Below, piece after piece: positions 1 to 5,694 of a stretch of DNA of 5,891 nucleotides. Position 1 is the first letter of the stretch, and every line of letters starts with the position of its first letter. This DNA is from Bacteriovoracaceae bacterium (lineage in GTDB: Bacteria; Bdellovibrionota; UBA1018), in the NCBI GenBank assembly GCA_023250755.1, contig JAHFAC010000008.1:1-5891 (forward strand), written 5' to 3'. The notes under the pieces were generated by a model, which searched no databases, was not told where the DNA came from, and was given only the letters and a program-made list of their open reading frames with translations. The translations under genes were made by a program, and so were the position numbers.

Positions 1-537
1 GTCGGCTTCTTTCATTCGACGCTTAAGAGCTTTGATCATTTCAGGGCGATTTTTAAAGAATTGGAGGTAGCGCTCGTCTTTGAGTCCGACTCTAAATTCA
101 ATTTCTCGAAACTGAAGCGATTGGAATCCGCTGGCAGGCATCAGGCGATCTCGAAATTCAAGAAATTCCACGGGTGTCATAGTTTCTAAGATATGAATTT
201 GCGAGACCAGCAATTTCATGATTTCAACGGTCCGTTTAATAAAGTGATGAGCGCGGAGGACTTCTTTTTTTTCCATGTGTTGGATGGCTGTTTGTATCTC
301 ATGCAAGATGAGTTTGAACCAAAGTTCATAGGCTTGATGAATGATGATAAAGAGCAGTTCGTCATGGTGAGCCGGCTTAGAGAGAGGCATCTGGAGAGAG
401 AGGAGCTCCGGAACTTTTAGATAATCATTGTAAGTGAGGTCGGACTGTCCGTAGGAGTTGGGGGCATTGCCAGATTGAGAGCTAGCATGATTCATTGGAC
501 AGCCGTTTTGGGGGGAGACGGATTTTTTTGAACTCAT
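1..537 (-). CDS. kynA: Tryptophan 2,3-dioxygenase, N-terminal part (cut by window edge)
   Basis: Haem enzyme of the cytoplasm that opens the indole ring of L-tryptophan with O2 to give N-formyl-L-kynurenine, the first step of the kynurenine pathway. Reading the minus strand from 537 gives 179 codons without a stop to the window edge. Family hallmarks in order are TYNDYLKVPELLSLQ (35-49), HHDELLFIIIHQAYELWFK (57-75), ETMTPVEFLEFRD (118-130) and PASGFQSLQFR (134-144). F63, H67, F125 and R129 line up with the tryptophan-pocket residues F51, H55, Y113 and R117 of the Xanthomonas enzyme; Phe in place of Tyr is also seen in animal enzymes. The proximal haem histidine lies in the missing C-terminal half. 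There is no clear Shine-Dalgarno at the ATG at 537. In-frame alternatives are ATG at 555 and ATG at 495. The gene lies 63 bases after the exported-protein gene on the same strand, with no obvious terminator between them. Identification is secure; the exact start is not. Confidence 0.95.
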   Translation of the reverse strand, partial: MSSKKSVSPQNGCPMNHASSQSGNAPNSYGQSDLTYNDYLKVPELLSLQMPLSKPAHHDELLFIIIHQAYELWFKLILHEIQTAIQHMEKKEVLRAHHFIKRTVEIMKLLVSQIHILETMTPVEFLEFRDRLMPASGFQSLQFREIEFRVGLKDERYLQFFKNRPEMIKALKRRMKEAD

Positions 538-600
538 AGAGTACAACTGTAACATCAGTCTTAGTTTTGGGTGAGTGGAAGTTGGCTGTGAATTTAAATT

Positions 601-1773
601 TCAGTGCCCTCTTTGTGGCTTGTAAAATCTGAGCGTTACAAAAGGTTTTAGCTGCTGATTGAGTTCGTCAATTGCGGCTTGTCTCGCTTGATCCATCGGC
701 ATCTTTTGATTGACCGTTTTATCGAAAATAATACCAGCTGAAATCTGGCTATACGTGTTTCCAATCTGGTTTGCGTTACTCAGGGTCTGCTCTGGAGAGA
801 GAGGCCGCTCTGCAAAGCTTAATTCATAGACCCCGTCTTCTGAGATCACTTTTGCTTTGCGAAAGCCCGTAGTATAGAGATTCTGCAGGTCAGCTGAGCT
901 GGGAAATGACGGTTGCAACCGATTATAGGTTTCCGCCAATGGGCGTTGAGTTGGATCGAGGTCACGGGGTATCGCTCTTATGTTAGTGTCTGCATTTACA
1001 CTGGGATGGATGTGATAATCTACAGCGCTTGAGGGGATCGTGTTCAGTAATCTGTTACCAATCGCTAGTGTTCCGGTGTCAGTGCCAAAGACCGGCTTTA
1101 AAGCCTCAAAATCGATATCATTGCGATCTGGTGTTTCATTTTTACCGACCTCTAGGAATGTTTTCTTGTCTGGAAGGTACACCCATCCTTCTTCTTTTTC
1201 CGCTGTTTTTGCGAGCTGCATGAGTTGTAGCTCTGCATCCTCAAGAGTGCTCACTTCGGTGCGATAGTGACTTGGATTCGTGTTAATGGAGAGTTTGTTA
1301 GCCAGCCGAAATCCAGATAGAGAAGCATCAGAGGCTAAAGTGGGAGCTCTATAACTGGCTTCATTTTCTTTTTCTTTGTCTGCAATTTTGCTTAAAGCAT
1401 GACTTAGATTGGGTATTGCGACCGAAGCGGGTTCTGCTGCAGATACCGGGCATGGCTGAGACTCGCTGCTGCAACTACGGCAAGGAGCCTTAGCAGCAGT
1501 GCGTACTGAGGGAGGACGAAGGGCTGGTGCCATGGGCGCCAAGGTTGCTGAAGGTGCAGGTTTGCTACGACATCGGGTACAAGTGGGGGGAGAGGGGTCT
1601 TCGCGTTGAGACCTGCTTTGGTAAATCGCCTGTTGTCTTTTCTGTTGTGACGATGAACTTCTATTGCCTCTTGAGTTTCTTTCCATCTCATCGTCGGCTT
1701 TGCTGTTGATCGTAGGCATTAAGATCAAAATTGAAATTCCTGAGAAAGTTAAAAAAAGTTTGAATTTAATCAT
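601..1773 (-). CDS. Exported protein with Cys/Pro-rich linker and JAMM/MPN-like motif
   Basis: I do not recognise a named gene. The 390-residue product begins with a signal peptide: a Lys-containing start, a hydrophobic core at about 6-20, and likely cleavage after S-K-A at 24-26. It is therefore expected outside the cytoplasm. Residues 30-60 are Ser/Arg/Gln-rich and look disordered. Residues 60-117 are Pro/Ala/Ser-rich with C65-x2-C68, C98-x2-C101 and C108. The folded part is about 170-386. It holds VDYHIHPS (251-258; H254, H256) and FPSSADL (290-296; S292, D295), which resemble the HxHP and SxxD zinc ligands of JAMM/MPN metallopeptidases. E194 or E195 lies about 60 residues before H254, close to the distance of the catalytic Glu in AMSH-type enzymes. 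The gap between HxH and SxxD is about 35 residues instead of about 7-10, so this would be a divergent member with an insertion. The ATG at 1773 is supported by a strong Shine-Dalgarno. A protease or deubiquitinase-like role is inference; the reading frame and export are secure. Confidence 0.85.
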   Translation of the reverse strand: MIKFKLFLTFSGISILILMPTINSKADDEMERNSRGNRSSSSQQKRQQAIYQSRSQREDPSPPTCTRCRSKPAPSATLAPMAPALRPPSVRTAAKAPCRSCSSESQPCPVSAAEPASVAIPNLSHALSKIADKEKENEASYRAPTLASDASLSGFRLANKLSINTNPSHYRTEVSTLEDAELQLMQLAKTAEKEEGWVYLPDKKTFLEVGKNETPDRNDIDFEALKPVFGTDTGTLAIGNRLLNTIPSSAVDYHIHPSVNADTNIRAIPRDLDPTQRPLAETYNRLQPSFPSSADLQNLYTTGFRKAKVISEDGVYELSFAERPLSPEQTLSNANQIGNTYSQISAGIIFDKTVNQKMPMDQARQAAIDELNQQLKPFVTLRFYKPQRGH

Positions 1774-1780
1774 TGGACTA

Positions 1781-1787
1781 TCCTCTT
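1781..1787 (-). promoter_or_regulatory. Shine-Dalgarno for the 601-1773 gene
   Basis: On the minus strand AAGAGGA lies 7 bases before the ATG at 1773. It is a near-ideal ribosome binding site and fixes the start. I found no convincing -35/-10 pair in the A/T-rich stretch 1791-1900 upstream. Confidence 0.8.
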
Positions 1788-1949
1788 ATTAACTCTGAAA
1801 ACTGGTGAATAAAGTAATTAGAAAGCAAATTTTATTCCATTTTTATTATGTAATAATTGTGAGCTAAGAGGCATGGGAGTACTCAGGATATATTTTAAAT
1901 ATTTGTTTTAACTGTATTTTTATGAGCGTAGATCAAATCTGTCGATATA

Positions 1950-1966
1950 GCGGCAGCAACTGCCGC
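1950..1966. repeat. GC-rich hairpin downstream of the RCC1 gene
   Basis: GCGGCA and TGCCGC form a perfect 6-bp stem around a 5-base loop, about 60 bases past the stop of the RCC1 lipoprotein gene. On the minus strand it is followed by TATAT rather than a U-run, so it is a poor intrinsic terminator. On the plus strand a run of five T follows 8 bases later, but no plus-strand gene lies upstream. It could act as a weak terminator or an mRNA 3' stabiliser. Confidence 0.35.
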
Positions 1967-2005
1967 GGTAGATGTTTTTAATGTTGATGATGATTCGTAC
2001 AGGTG

Positions 2006-2022
2006 ATTGAAAAATATTCAAT
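2006..2022. repeat. Short A/T-rich hairpin just after the RCC1 gene stop
   Basis: ATTGAA and TTCAAT form a perfect 6-bp stem with a 5-base loop, 6 bases past the TAG stop at 2029-2031. It is A/T-rich and has no following U-run, so any termination role is doubtful. Confidence 0.25.
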
Positions 2023-2028
2023 GCCTTA

Positions 2029-3294
2029 CTAAAAAATCACTTCTCCTGGCGAAGCGCGATTCACTAGTGTTCCGTCACCCAGTTGCCCCACATCGTTTTT
2101 ACCCCAGCACTTCACGGTGTTTTCTTTGGTCAGTCCACAAGTAAAGGATAATCCTGTGACTAGCGTGGTCACCTCGTCTGTTAAGTTCACTACATCGGTT
2201 GGGGGTTGAAATAGTGAAGATTCGCCATCAGCTGTTGCCTGGTGATAATCATTTTTGCCCCAGCATTTAATTGGAGTGCCTGTACGGATGGCGCAAGCAT
2301 GAGTGCCAGATCCATGCACACTCATGCCGATGGTATTGGATCCAGCTCCTAGAGCAGGGAGGTAAATAGGCAGGCGGTGTTTTGGTCCAGCGAGTCCATC
2401 CCCTAATTGGCCGTTGCCGTCCGCTCCCCATCCTTGCACACCGCCATCATTCATTACGGCATAAAAGACGAGATCGCCACCGGTTAGAACAGCAACTCCT
2501 GAGCTTAATCCGATTACGTCTAAGGGACGGGTTGAAAATCCAGTGGTTTGTTCATTTCCAATTGTATCGGAGTTTCCCCAGCAGAGGACTCCATTTGCTG
2601 CTGTTAGCGCACAGGCACTTAGTCCCCCCACGCTGACCACTTTGATGGTGGGTGGGAGGCCAATGACGTCCGTGGGTTGATTTCTCTTGGTGGTTGTTCC
2701 GTCTCCTATTTGTCCGAAGCTATTGGAGCCCCAGCACTTCACAGCACCCAGTTGGGTGAGGGCACAGGTGTTCAAATAACGAGCTGAAATAGCGGCAACA
2801 CCCGAGGTCAGACCCAAAACATCCACAGGTACCGTGCTATTGGTGAGGGTTCCGTTTCCTAGCTGGCCATCTGAATTGACGCCCCAGCATTTGACACCGT
2901 CTTGTGAAGTTAACACGCAGGTATGATCCTTACCCGCGACAATTGCTTTGAGTCCGGCAGCTAGTCCAACGACATCGACTGGGTGAGACGTGTGGGTCAT
3001 GCCAGTTCCTGTTTTTCCATTACCGAGTTCCCCATTGAATCCATTGCCCCAACACTTGACCCCTCCTCCGACTAGGATCGCGCAAGCATGTTCGTCTCCT
3101 GCAGCGATTGCTTGTGTTTTTAAGGAAGATGTTGGAGACGGCGCAGGAGTGGGCGTCCCAATTAGCACTGCTTGGGGATCCACGATCAAAGATCCATTGT
3201 TTGGAGAAGTTTGAATACTCGTATTTAATTCCGTTTCGCAGCCGTTGAGAAGCCATGCAAAAGCGAATAGAAGCGTAAGATTCTTTTTGTTCAT
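2029..3294 (-). CDS. RCC1-repeat seven-blade propeller lipoprotein
   Basis: The 421-residue product starts with a lipoprotein signal: a Lys-Lys start, a hydrophobic core, and lipobox LNGC with C19 as the lipid-modified residue. E20 at +2 would not retain it in the inner membrane under the E. coli rule, so outer-membrane anchoring is likely. A Pro/Ser/Thr tether spans about 25-60. After it come seven repeats of about 50-56 residues with the RCC1 pattern: (A/S)CAL, then V-K-C-W-G-x-N, then G-Q-L-G-D-G, then P-x-D-V-x-G-L. Seven repeats match a closed seven-blade beta-propeller. Cys pairs 10 apart occur at 71/81, 126/136, 177/187, 228/238, 334/344 and 386/396. Blade 5 has Y278 and G288 at these places. 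RCC1 propellers are usually protein-binding scaffolds; the partner here is unknown. The ATG at 3294 has GGGGGAG 7 bases upstream. The fold is secure and the role is not. Confidence 0.93.
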   Translation of the reverse strand: MNKKNLTLLFAFAWLLNGCETELNTSIQTSPNNGSLIVDPQAVLIGTPTPAPSPTSSLKTQAIAAGDEHACAILVGGGVKCWGNGFNGELGNGKTGTGMTHTSHPVDVVGLAAGLKAIVAGKDHTCVLTSQDGVKCWGVNSDGQLGNGTLTNSTVPVDVLGLTSGVAAISARYLNTCALTQLGAVKCWGSNSFGQIGDGTTTKRNQPTDVIGLPPTIKVVSVGGLSACALTAANGVLCWGNSDTIGNEQTTGFSTRPLDVIGLSSGVAVLTGGDLVFYAVMNDGGVQGWGADGNGQLGDGLAGPKHRLPIYLPALGAGSNTIGMSVHGSGTHACAIRTGTPIKCWGKNDYHQATADGESSLFQPPTDVVNLTDEVTTLVTGLSFTCGLTKENTVKCWGKNDVGQLGDGTLVNRASPGEVIF

Positions 3295-3301
3295 GAAGTT
3301 T

Positions 3302-3308
3302 CTCCCCC
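3302..3308 (-). promoter_or_regulatory. Shine-Dalgarno for the RCC1 lipoprotein gene
   Basis: GGGGGAG on the minus strand sits 7 bases before the ATG at 3294, which supports this start together with the signal peptide that begins directly after it. Confidence 0.75.
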
Positions 3309-3337
3309 AGTGGACAAAGCGAGACTAGAAAGCTCGA

Positions 3338-3367
3338 ATTACAACACGGACTAATAATACATGACAA
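3338..3367 (-). promoter_or_regulatory. Putative sigma70-type promoter of the RCC1 lipoprotein gene
   Basis: On the minus strand TTGTCA (3367-3362, 5 of 6 to consensus) is followed after 18 bases by TGTAAT (3343-3338, 5 of 6). Transcription would start near 3331, giving a leader of about 36 bases that contains the Shine-Dalgarno. This was found by eye against the consensus and not tested; the direct repeats at 3397-3464 lie just upstream. Confidence 0.45.
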
Positions 3368-3396
3368 TTTTAGTATGTTTTTAATTGGATGAAAAG

Positions 3397-3464
3397 CCTA
3401 ATTTTGATCGCTCCACTGTTTTTTTCCCGCGATTTTGTCCCCTAAATTTTGATCACTCCACTGT
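3397..3464. repeat. Two near-identical direct repeats, possible insertion-sequence end relic
   Basis: Copy 1 is at 3397-3419 and copy 2 at 3441-3464, 44 bases apart start to start. They differ by one extra A and one G/A change. Both contain TTTTGATC followed by CTCCACTGT; on the minus strand this reads CAGTGGAG(C/T)GATCAAAATT. Tandem copies of GATCAAAATT-type motifs near a terminus recall the multiple terminal repeats of IS21-family elements, where transposase binds. A partial related motif in the opposite orientation (AGTGGGGTCGATC) lies at 3488-3500. No transposase is present, so at most this is a relic or solo end. The repeat itself is directly visible; the IS21 link is inference. Confidence 0.55.
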
Positions 3465-3477
3465 GTCAGTAGTGACA
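3464..3477. repeat. Small perfect hairpin beside repeat copy 2
   Basis: TGTCA-GTAG-TGACA is a 5-bp stem with a 4-base loop that starts at the last base of the second direct repeat. It may be part of the same mobile-element relic or an operator-like dyad; nothing shows which. Confidence 0.3.
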
Positions 3478-3511
3478 GATAAATTTTAGTGGGGTCGATC
3501 GCCAATTGCTG

Positions 3512-3568
3512 AAAAAGTGAAGTTATCGGGCTTCCTATGGCAGGCTAAGGGGTTGAATTTCACTTTTT
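3512..3568 (-). terminator. A/T-tract inverted repeat, possible terminator of the 3596-4276 gene
   Basis: AAAAAGTGAA (3512-3521) and TTCACTTTTT (3559-3568) are perfect 10-base complements separated by 37 bases. Read on the minus strand the structure begins 27 bases after the TAA stop and ends in a run of five T, which suits an intrinsic terminator. Against this, the stem is A/T-rich and the loop is long, so it would be a weak one. Confidence 0.35.
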
Positions 3569-3595
3569 TGGAAAAATCCTCTACATGAAAACCTG

Positions 3596-4276
3596 TTAAT
3601 GGCCGTGGTGGCCTCCACCTGAGTGGCTCCCTCCGCAGTGCCGGCCTCCGTTTGTGGGAGGTTGGCTGGGATGAGAGTGTCCCGGGCATGGAATTATTAT
3701 TGGGTGACACGGAATGGGGTGTCTTGGAGACAGGTGAATGATTCTGATACGTGGGGGGCAGCGGTAAACCGGCACGGGCAGGGGCCTTGGCTGGATGACT
3801 GGCCAAGGAGCAGGGACTGGAGTGATCGTAATCGGTGGATTTTCTATAGCCCGCAGAATGTGAGTTCTGACGATTTGTCCGAGTTCTTCGATGAGATCGA
3901 TGTTCTTTCCTTGAGCAGCGACTCTTAGTGAATAGCTATAGGCACTGCGGATTGATCCTGTAAAATCAGAAATGAAGTATTCGTATTCCCAGGGTTGACC
4001 AAAGGCTTGCTCGAGCGCCCATTGTCCCAGCTCAGCGATTTTTTGGACTTCATTGAATTCGAGCGAGTAAGGTTGCAGACATTCGTAAATGTCCTGGCTC
4101 ACGCTTGTTCTTTGGATCATGCAAGAAAAGGGATTTGGGCTGGGGCTTGCGCTGGGGAATGGCAATTCTGGTGGATTGTTTTCATTGTTTGTTATGTTTG
4201 TTATTAGATGATCAGCAATGGCCGCACTTGAAAAAACGAAAGTCAGAAGACATAAGGTAATTATATTTTTTTTCAT
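3596..4276 (-). CDS. Small secreted protein with Pro-rich linker and Cys/His/Gly-rich tail
   Basis: I do not recognise the family. From the ATG at 4276 the product has 226 residues. The signal peptide runs from 1 to 21 (MKKN start, hydrophobic core, cleavage after A-I-A before D22). A short Pro/Ser/Asn-rich stretch (25-50) is followed by a mostly helical-looking core (about 58-145) with C52 and C66. A Pro-rich linker follows (148-170). The tail (171-226) holds C173, C190, C197 and C214 among many His, Pro and Gly residues and ends in HSGGGHHGH. Such a tail could bind metal ions or be unstructured; both are inference. An in-frame ATG at 4303 would add nine residues, but GGAG lies 11 bases before 4276 and within that extension, and a candidate -10 element overlaps 4303. 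I therefore prefer 4276. The gene is divergent from the one at 4486. Confidence 0.75.
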   Translation of the reverse strand: MKKNIITLCLLTFVFSSAAIADHLITNITNNENNPPELPFPSASPSPNPFSCMIQRTSVSQDIYECLQPYSLEFNEVQKIAELGQWALEQAFGQPWEYEYFISDFTGSIRSAYSYSLRVAAQGKNIDLIEELGQIVRTHILRAIENPPITITPVPAPWPVIQPRPLPVPVYRCPPRIRIIHLSPRHPIPCHPIIIPCPGHSHPSQPPTNGGRHCGGSHSGGGHHGH

Positions 4277-4287
4277 GATATCAACAG

Positions 4288-4291
4288 CTCC
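4288..4291 (-). promoter_or_regulatory. Shine-Dalgarno that decides the start at 4276
   Basis: GGAG on the minus strand, 11 bases before the ATG at 4276. The spacing is somewhat long. No comparable site precedes the upstream in-frame ATG at 4303. Confidence 0.5.
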
Positions 4292-4298
4292 GATGGGG

Positions 4299-4328
4299 TT
4301 CATAGCATCATTAGATGCATAGAGTCAA
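4299..4328 (-). promoter_or_regulatory. Putative extended -10 promoter of the 3596-4276 gene
   Basis: On the minus strand TTGACT (4328-4323) precedes TATGAA (4304-4299) by 18 bases. A TGC before the hexamer makes an extended -10. Transcription would start near 4292, giving a very short leader that begins at the Shine-Dalgarno. The call is by consensus only. Confidence 0.4.
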
Positions 4329-4337
4329 TCGGACGGA

Positions 4338-4425
4338 ATCCCGACTTCTGCACCCTAGCCGCAATGCCCCATAAAAAATGAGCCATTTTCCAGTGGTTTA
4401 GGCCCCAGTGAGCAGAAGTCGGGAT
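4338..4425. repeat. 88-bp element bounded by a perfect 14-bp inverted repeat
   Basis: ATCCCGACTTCTGC (4338-4351) and its exact reverse complement GCAGAAGTCGGGAT (4412-4425) enclose 60 bases. Inside is a smaller perfect stem, AAAATG (4375-4380) with CATTTT (4384-4389), and CCAGTG occurs twice near the right arm. It lies between two divergent genes, where a terminator is not expected. It could be a miniature inverted-repeat element, a structured RNA or DNA site, or a regulator dyad. No flanking target duplication was evident. Confidence 0.6.
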
Positions 4426-4434
4426 GAAAATAAA

Positions 4435-4460
4435 TTGACACAACGCATTATCTATGTAAC
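4435..4460 (+). promoter_or_regulatory. Possible promoter of the 4486-5610 gene
   Basis: A perfect -35 hexamer TTGACA is at 4435-4440, 10 bases outside the inverted repeat and correctly oriented for the gene. No well-spaced -10 follows: the best candidates are TATGTA at 4453 (12-base spacer) and TGTAAC at 4455 (14-base spacer), both too close. The promoter is therefore only suggested. Confidence 0.25.
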
Positions 4461-4485
4461 TGCTGCTATGTTTAGGTAGTAAAAT

Positions 4486-5610
4486 TTGAATATCGAAAAA
4501 CTTTGGAAATTTATTATGCTTTTAAGAAATTTATATCTAATTATCGTTCTAGTAGCCTTGTTTATTGTACCAAGCTCAAATGCGAGAGACTTTTCACTTC
4601 AGGTACTGCCTCATGCCAAAAATCCAATGTTTGAAATGAGTTCAGTTGCGAAAAAAAGTTCCTACTACACCTTTGTACACTCAACTATCGGACGCAAGAT
4701 CCAAGCACTAGCCTCCAGTTCGAAGCCTGGATCAACAAATGAATCAGAACTAGCGGCTGGACATGGAGTTTCCGTTAAGCTTAGTCAAAATAACTATAAC
4801 ATCCATGTAAATTTCCCAAATCAAGCAACAGGGGGGCGCAGCTATGGCTGGACTTCCGGCCAGGTTGGTGATTGGTCTGACAAGATGTACCTAGACCACC
4901 TTGCTAGTATTGTTACTGAGAAAAACAGTAAAGACTTGGGTGAATTCTATGAACTCCTAATTCAGATGCTCGGTGCCTGTAATTCAGACGATAAATCTTT
5001 GAGCATTGAATCTCTTGCTGAAAACACTCAACGCGTAGCAAATAATTTTCTCGCAATCTATACAGCTGAGGAGTACCGCGCAATGGTACCAGAGCCTCAT
5101 AGGAACTGGGACGATGCATTGCTTGAGGTCACAATGCTAGGAGCTTTCCACGGAGGTCAGTCAAAATTTACCAAGTTTTACTTACGTAAATTTTCTACAC
5201 AATCTAAGGAGCAAGGTTCAGGCGTTTATGCCAAAACTCAGCCAGGCCCAATGGCTTCAAAGGCTCGCGGCAAGAACGCTGAAATAAATGACTACTGGCA
5301 GTTTAGTGCAAACCCTACCTCCAAGCAAAGTGGCATAAACATAACCCGAGTTGACTTTGAGAAAATGGGTGAAGCAATCACAAAGTATGAAAAAACTGTC
5401 GCCCACAATAGGACAATGGAAAAAATCCAAGCGGTAGTTGGTGGTGATAAGACAAATCTGATCAAATCTATCTCGCAATTCTTCACTACTGGTAAATCTA
5501 ATGACCTATCAAAAATAGATGAGCTCGCCAGGAACGTCTCAGAGTTCCTATTAAGCATCCACGATGATGCCGATAAGATCACTGCTTGGGAAAATAAAGG
5601 CGAGAAATAA
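4486..5610 (+). CDS. Exported protein of unknown function
   Basis: I do not recognise the family. The frame opens with TTG at 4486 (374 residues), with AGG 9 bases upstream. ATG at 4516 would give 364 residues, with only a weak GGA 8 bases before it. Either start yields a signal peptide: a Leu/Ile/Val core at about 15-28 and cleavage after S-N-A at 31-33. The mature part has Ser/Gly-rich segments (75-130, with GGRSYGWTSGQVGDW at 116-130) and a probable helical region (132-220) that includes NWDDALLEVTMLGAFHGG (207-224). A polar Gly/Lys/Gln stretch (225-285) and a charged, helical C-terminus (288-370) follow. The mature protein has a single Cys (C165), so no internal disulfide, unlike its exported neighbours. 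It looks soluble and exported to the periplasm or outside. No catalytic motif is visible. It is divergent from the 3596-4276 gene and may share its regulatory region. Confidence 0.8.
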   Translation: MNIEKLWKFIMLLRNLYLIIVLVALFIVPSSNARDFSLQVLPHAKNPMFEMSSVAKKSSYYTFVHSTIGRKIQALASSSKPGSTNESELAAGHGVSVKLSQNNYNIHVNFPNQATGGRSYGWTSGQVGDWSDKMYLDHLASIVTEKNSKDLGEFYELLIQMLGACNSDDKSLSIESLAENTQRVANNFLAIYTAEEYRAMVPEPHRNWDDALLEVTMLGAFHGGQSKFTKFYLRKFSTQSKEQGSGVYAKTQPGPMASKARGKNAEINDYWQFSANPTSKQSGINITRVDFEKMGEAITKYEKTVAHNRTMEKIQAVVGGDKTNLIKSISQFFTTGKSNDLSKIDELARNVSEFLLSIHDDADKITAWENKGEK

Positions 5611-5653
5611 CAATTTGATTATTAGCTTTGACTCTCCTAAGAGGCTGAAATAG

Positions 5654-5690
5654 CCCCGCGAGCTTGCTGAGAGTGCTAAAGCGTGAGGGG
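5654..5690. repeat. GC-rich imperfect hairpin after the 4486-5610 gene
   Basis: CCCC (5654-5657) pairs with GGGG (5687-5690) and GCTT (5662-5665) with AAGC (5679-5682). Between them lie two mismatches, one C-G pair and one G-T pair. It lies 44 bases past the TAA of the upstream plus-strand gene and just beyond the stop of the possible minus-strand fragment. That position suits a shared terminator between convergent genes, but no good T-run follows on either strand. Confidence 0.3.
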
Positions 5691-5694
5691 ACAC

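Larger units (their letters stand above)
1774..2028. other. Intergenic spacer, no gene seen
   Basis: This spacer lies between two minus-strand genes. It is A/T-rich at 1800-1930 and has no open frame worth calling on either strand. It holds the ribosome binding site at 1781-1787 and two short perfect hairpins (1950-1966 and 2006-2022). The promoter of the 601-1773 gene probably lies here but could not be placed. Confidence 0.6.

Noticed and set aside
193..420. Plus-strand open frame of 75 codons
   Set aside because: It lies antisense to the kynA reading frame, which shows strong family motifs over the same bases.
1029..1267. Two overlapping plus-strand frames
   Set aside because: Both are antisense to the exported JAMM-like protein gene, lack a ribosome binding site worth noting and do not look like protein families.
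1404..1691. Minus-strand frame of 95 codons
   Set aside because: Out-of-frame shadow of the Pro/Ser-rich part of the 601-1773 gene.
3020..3367. Minus-strand frame overlapping the start of the RCC1 gene
   Set aside because: Out of frame with a clear lipoprotein start that has its own Shine-Dalgarno; no protein-like features.
3623..3928. Plus-strand frame of 101 codons
   Set aside because: Antisense to the secreted His-rich protein. The Gly/Trp-rich composition is the complement of Pro/His codons on the other strand.
4277..4303. Nine-residue N-terminal extension of the secreted His-rich protein
   Set aside because: The Shine-Dalgarno and a candidate -10 element fall inside it, and the signal peptide begins naturally at 4276.
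4338..4425. Inverted repeat as an intrinsic terminator
   Set aside because: It lies upstream of both flanking divergent genes, has a 60-base loop and lacks a T-run.
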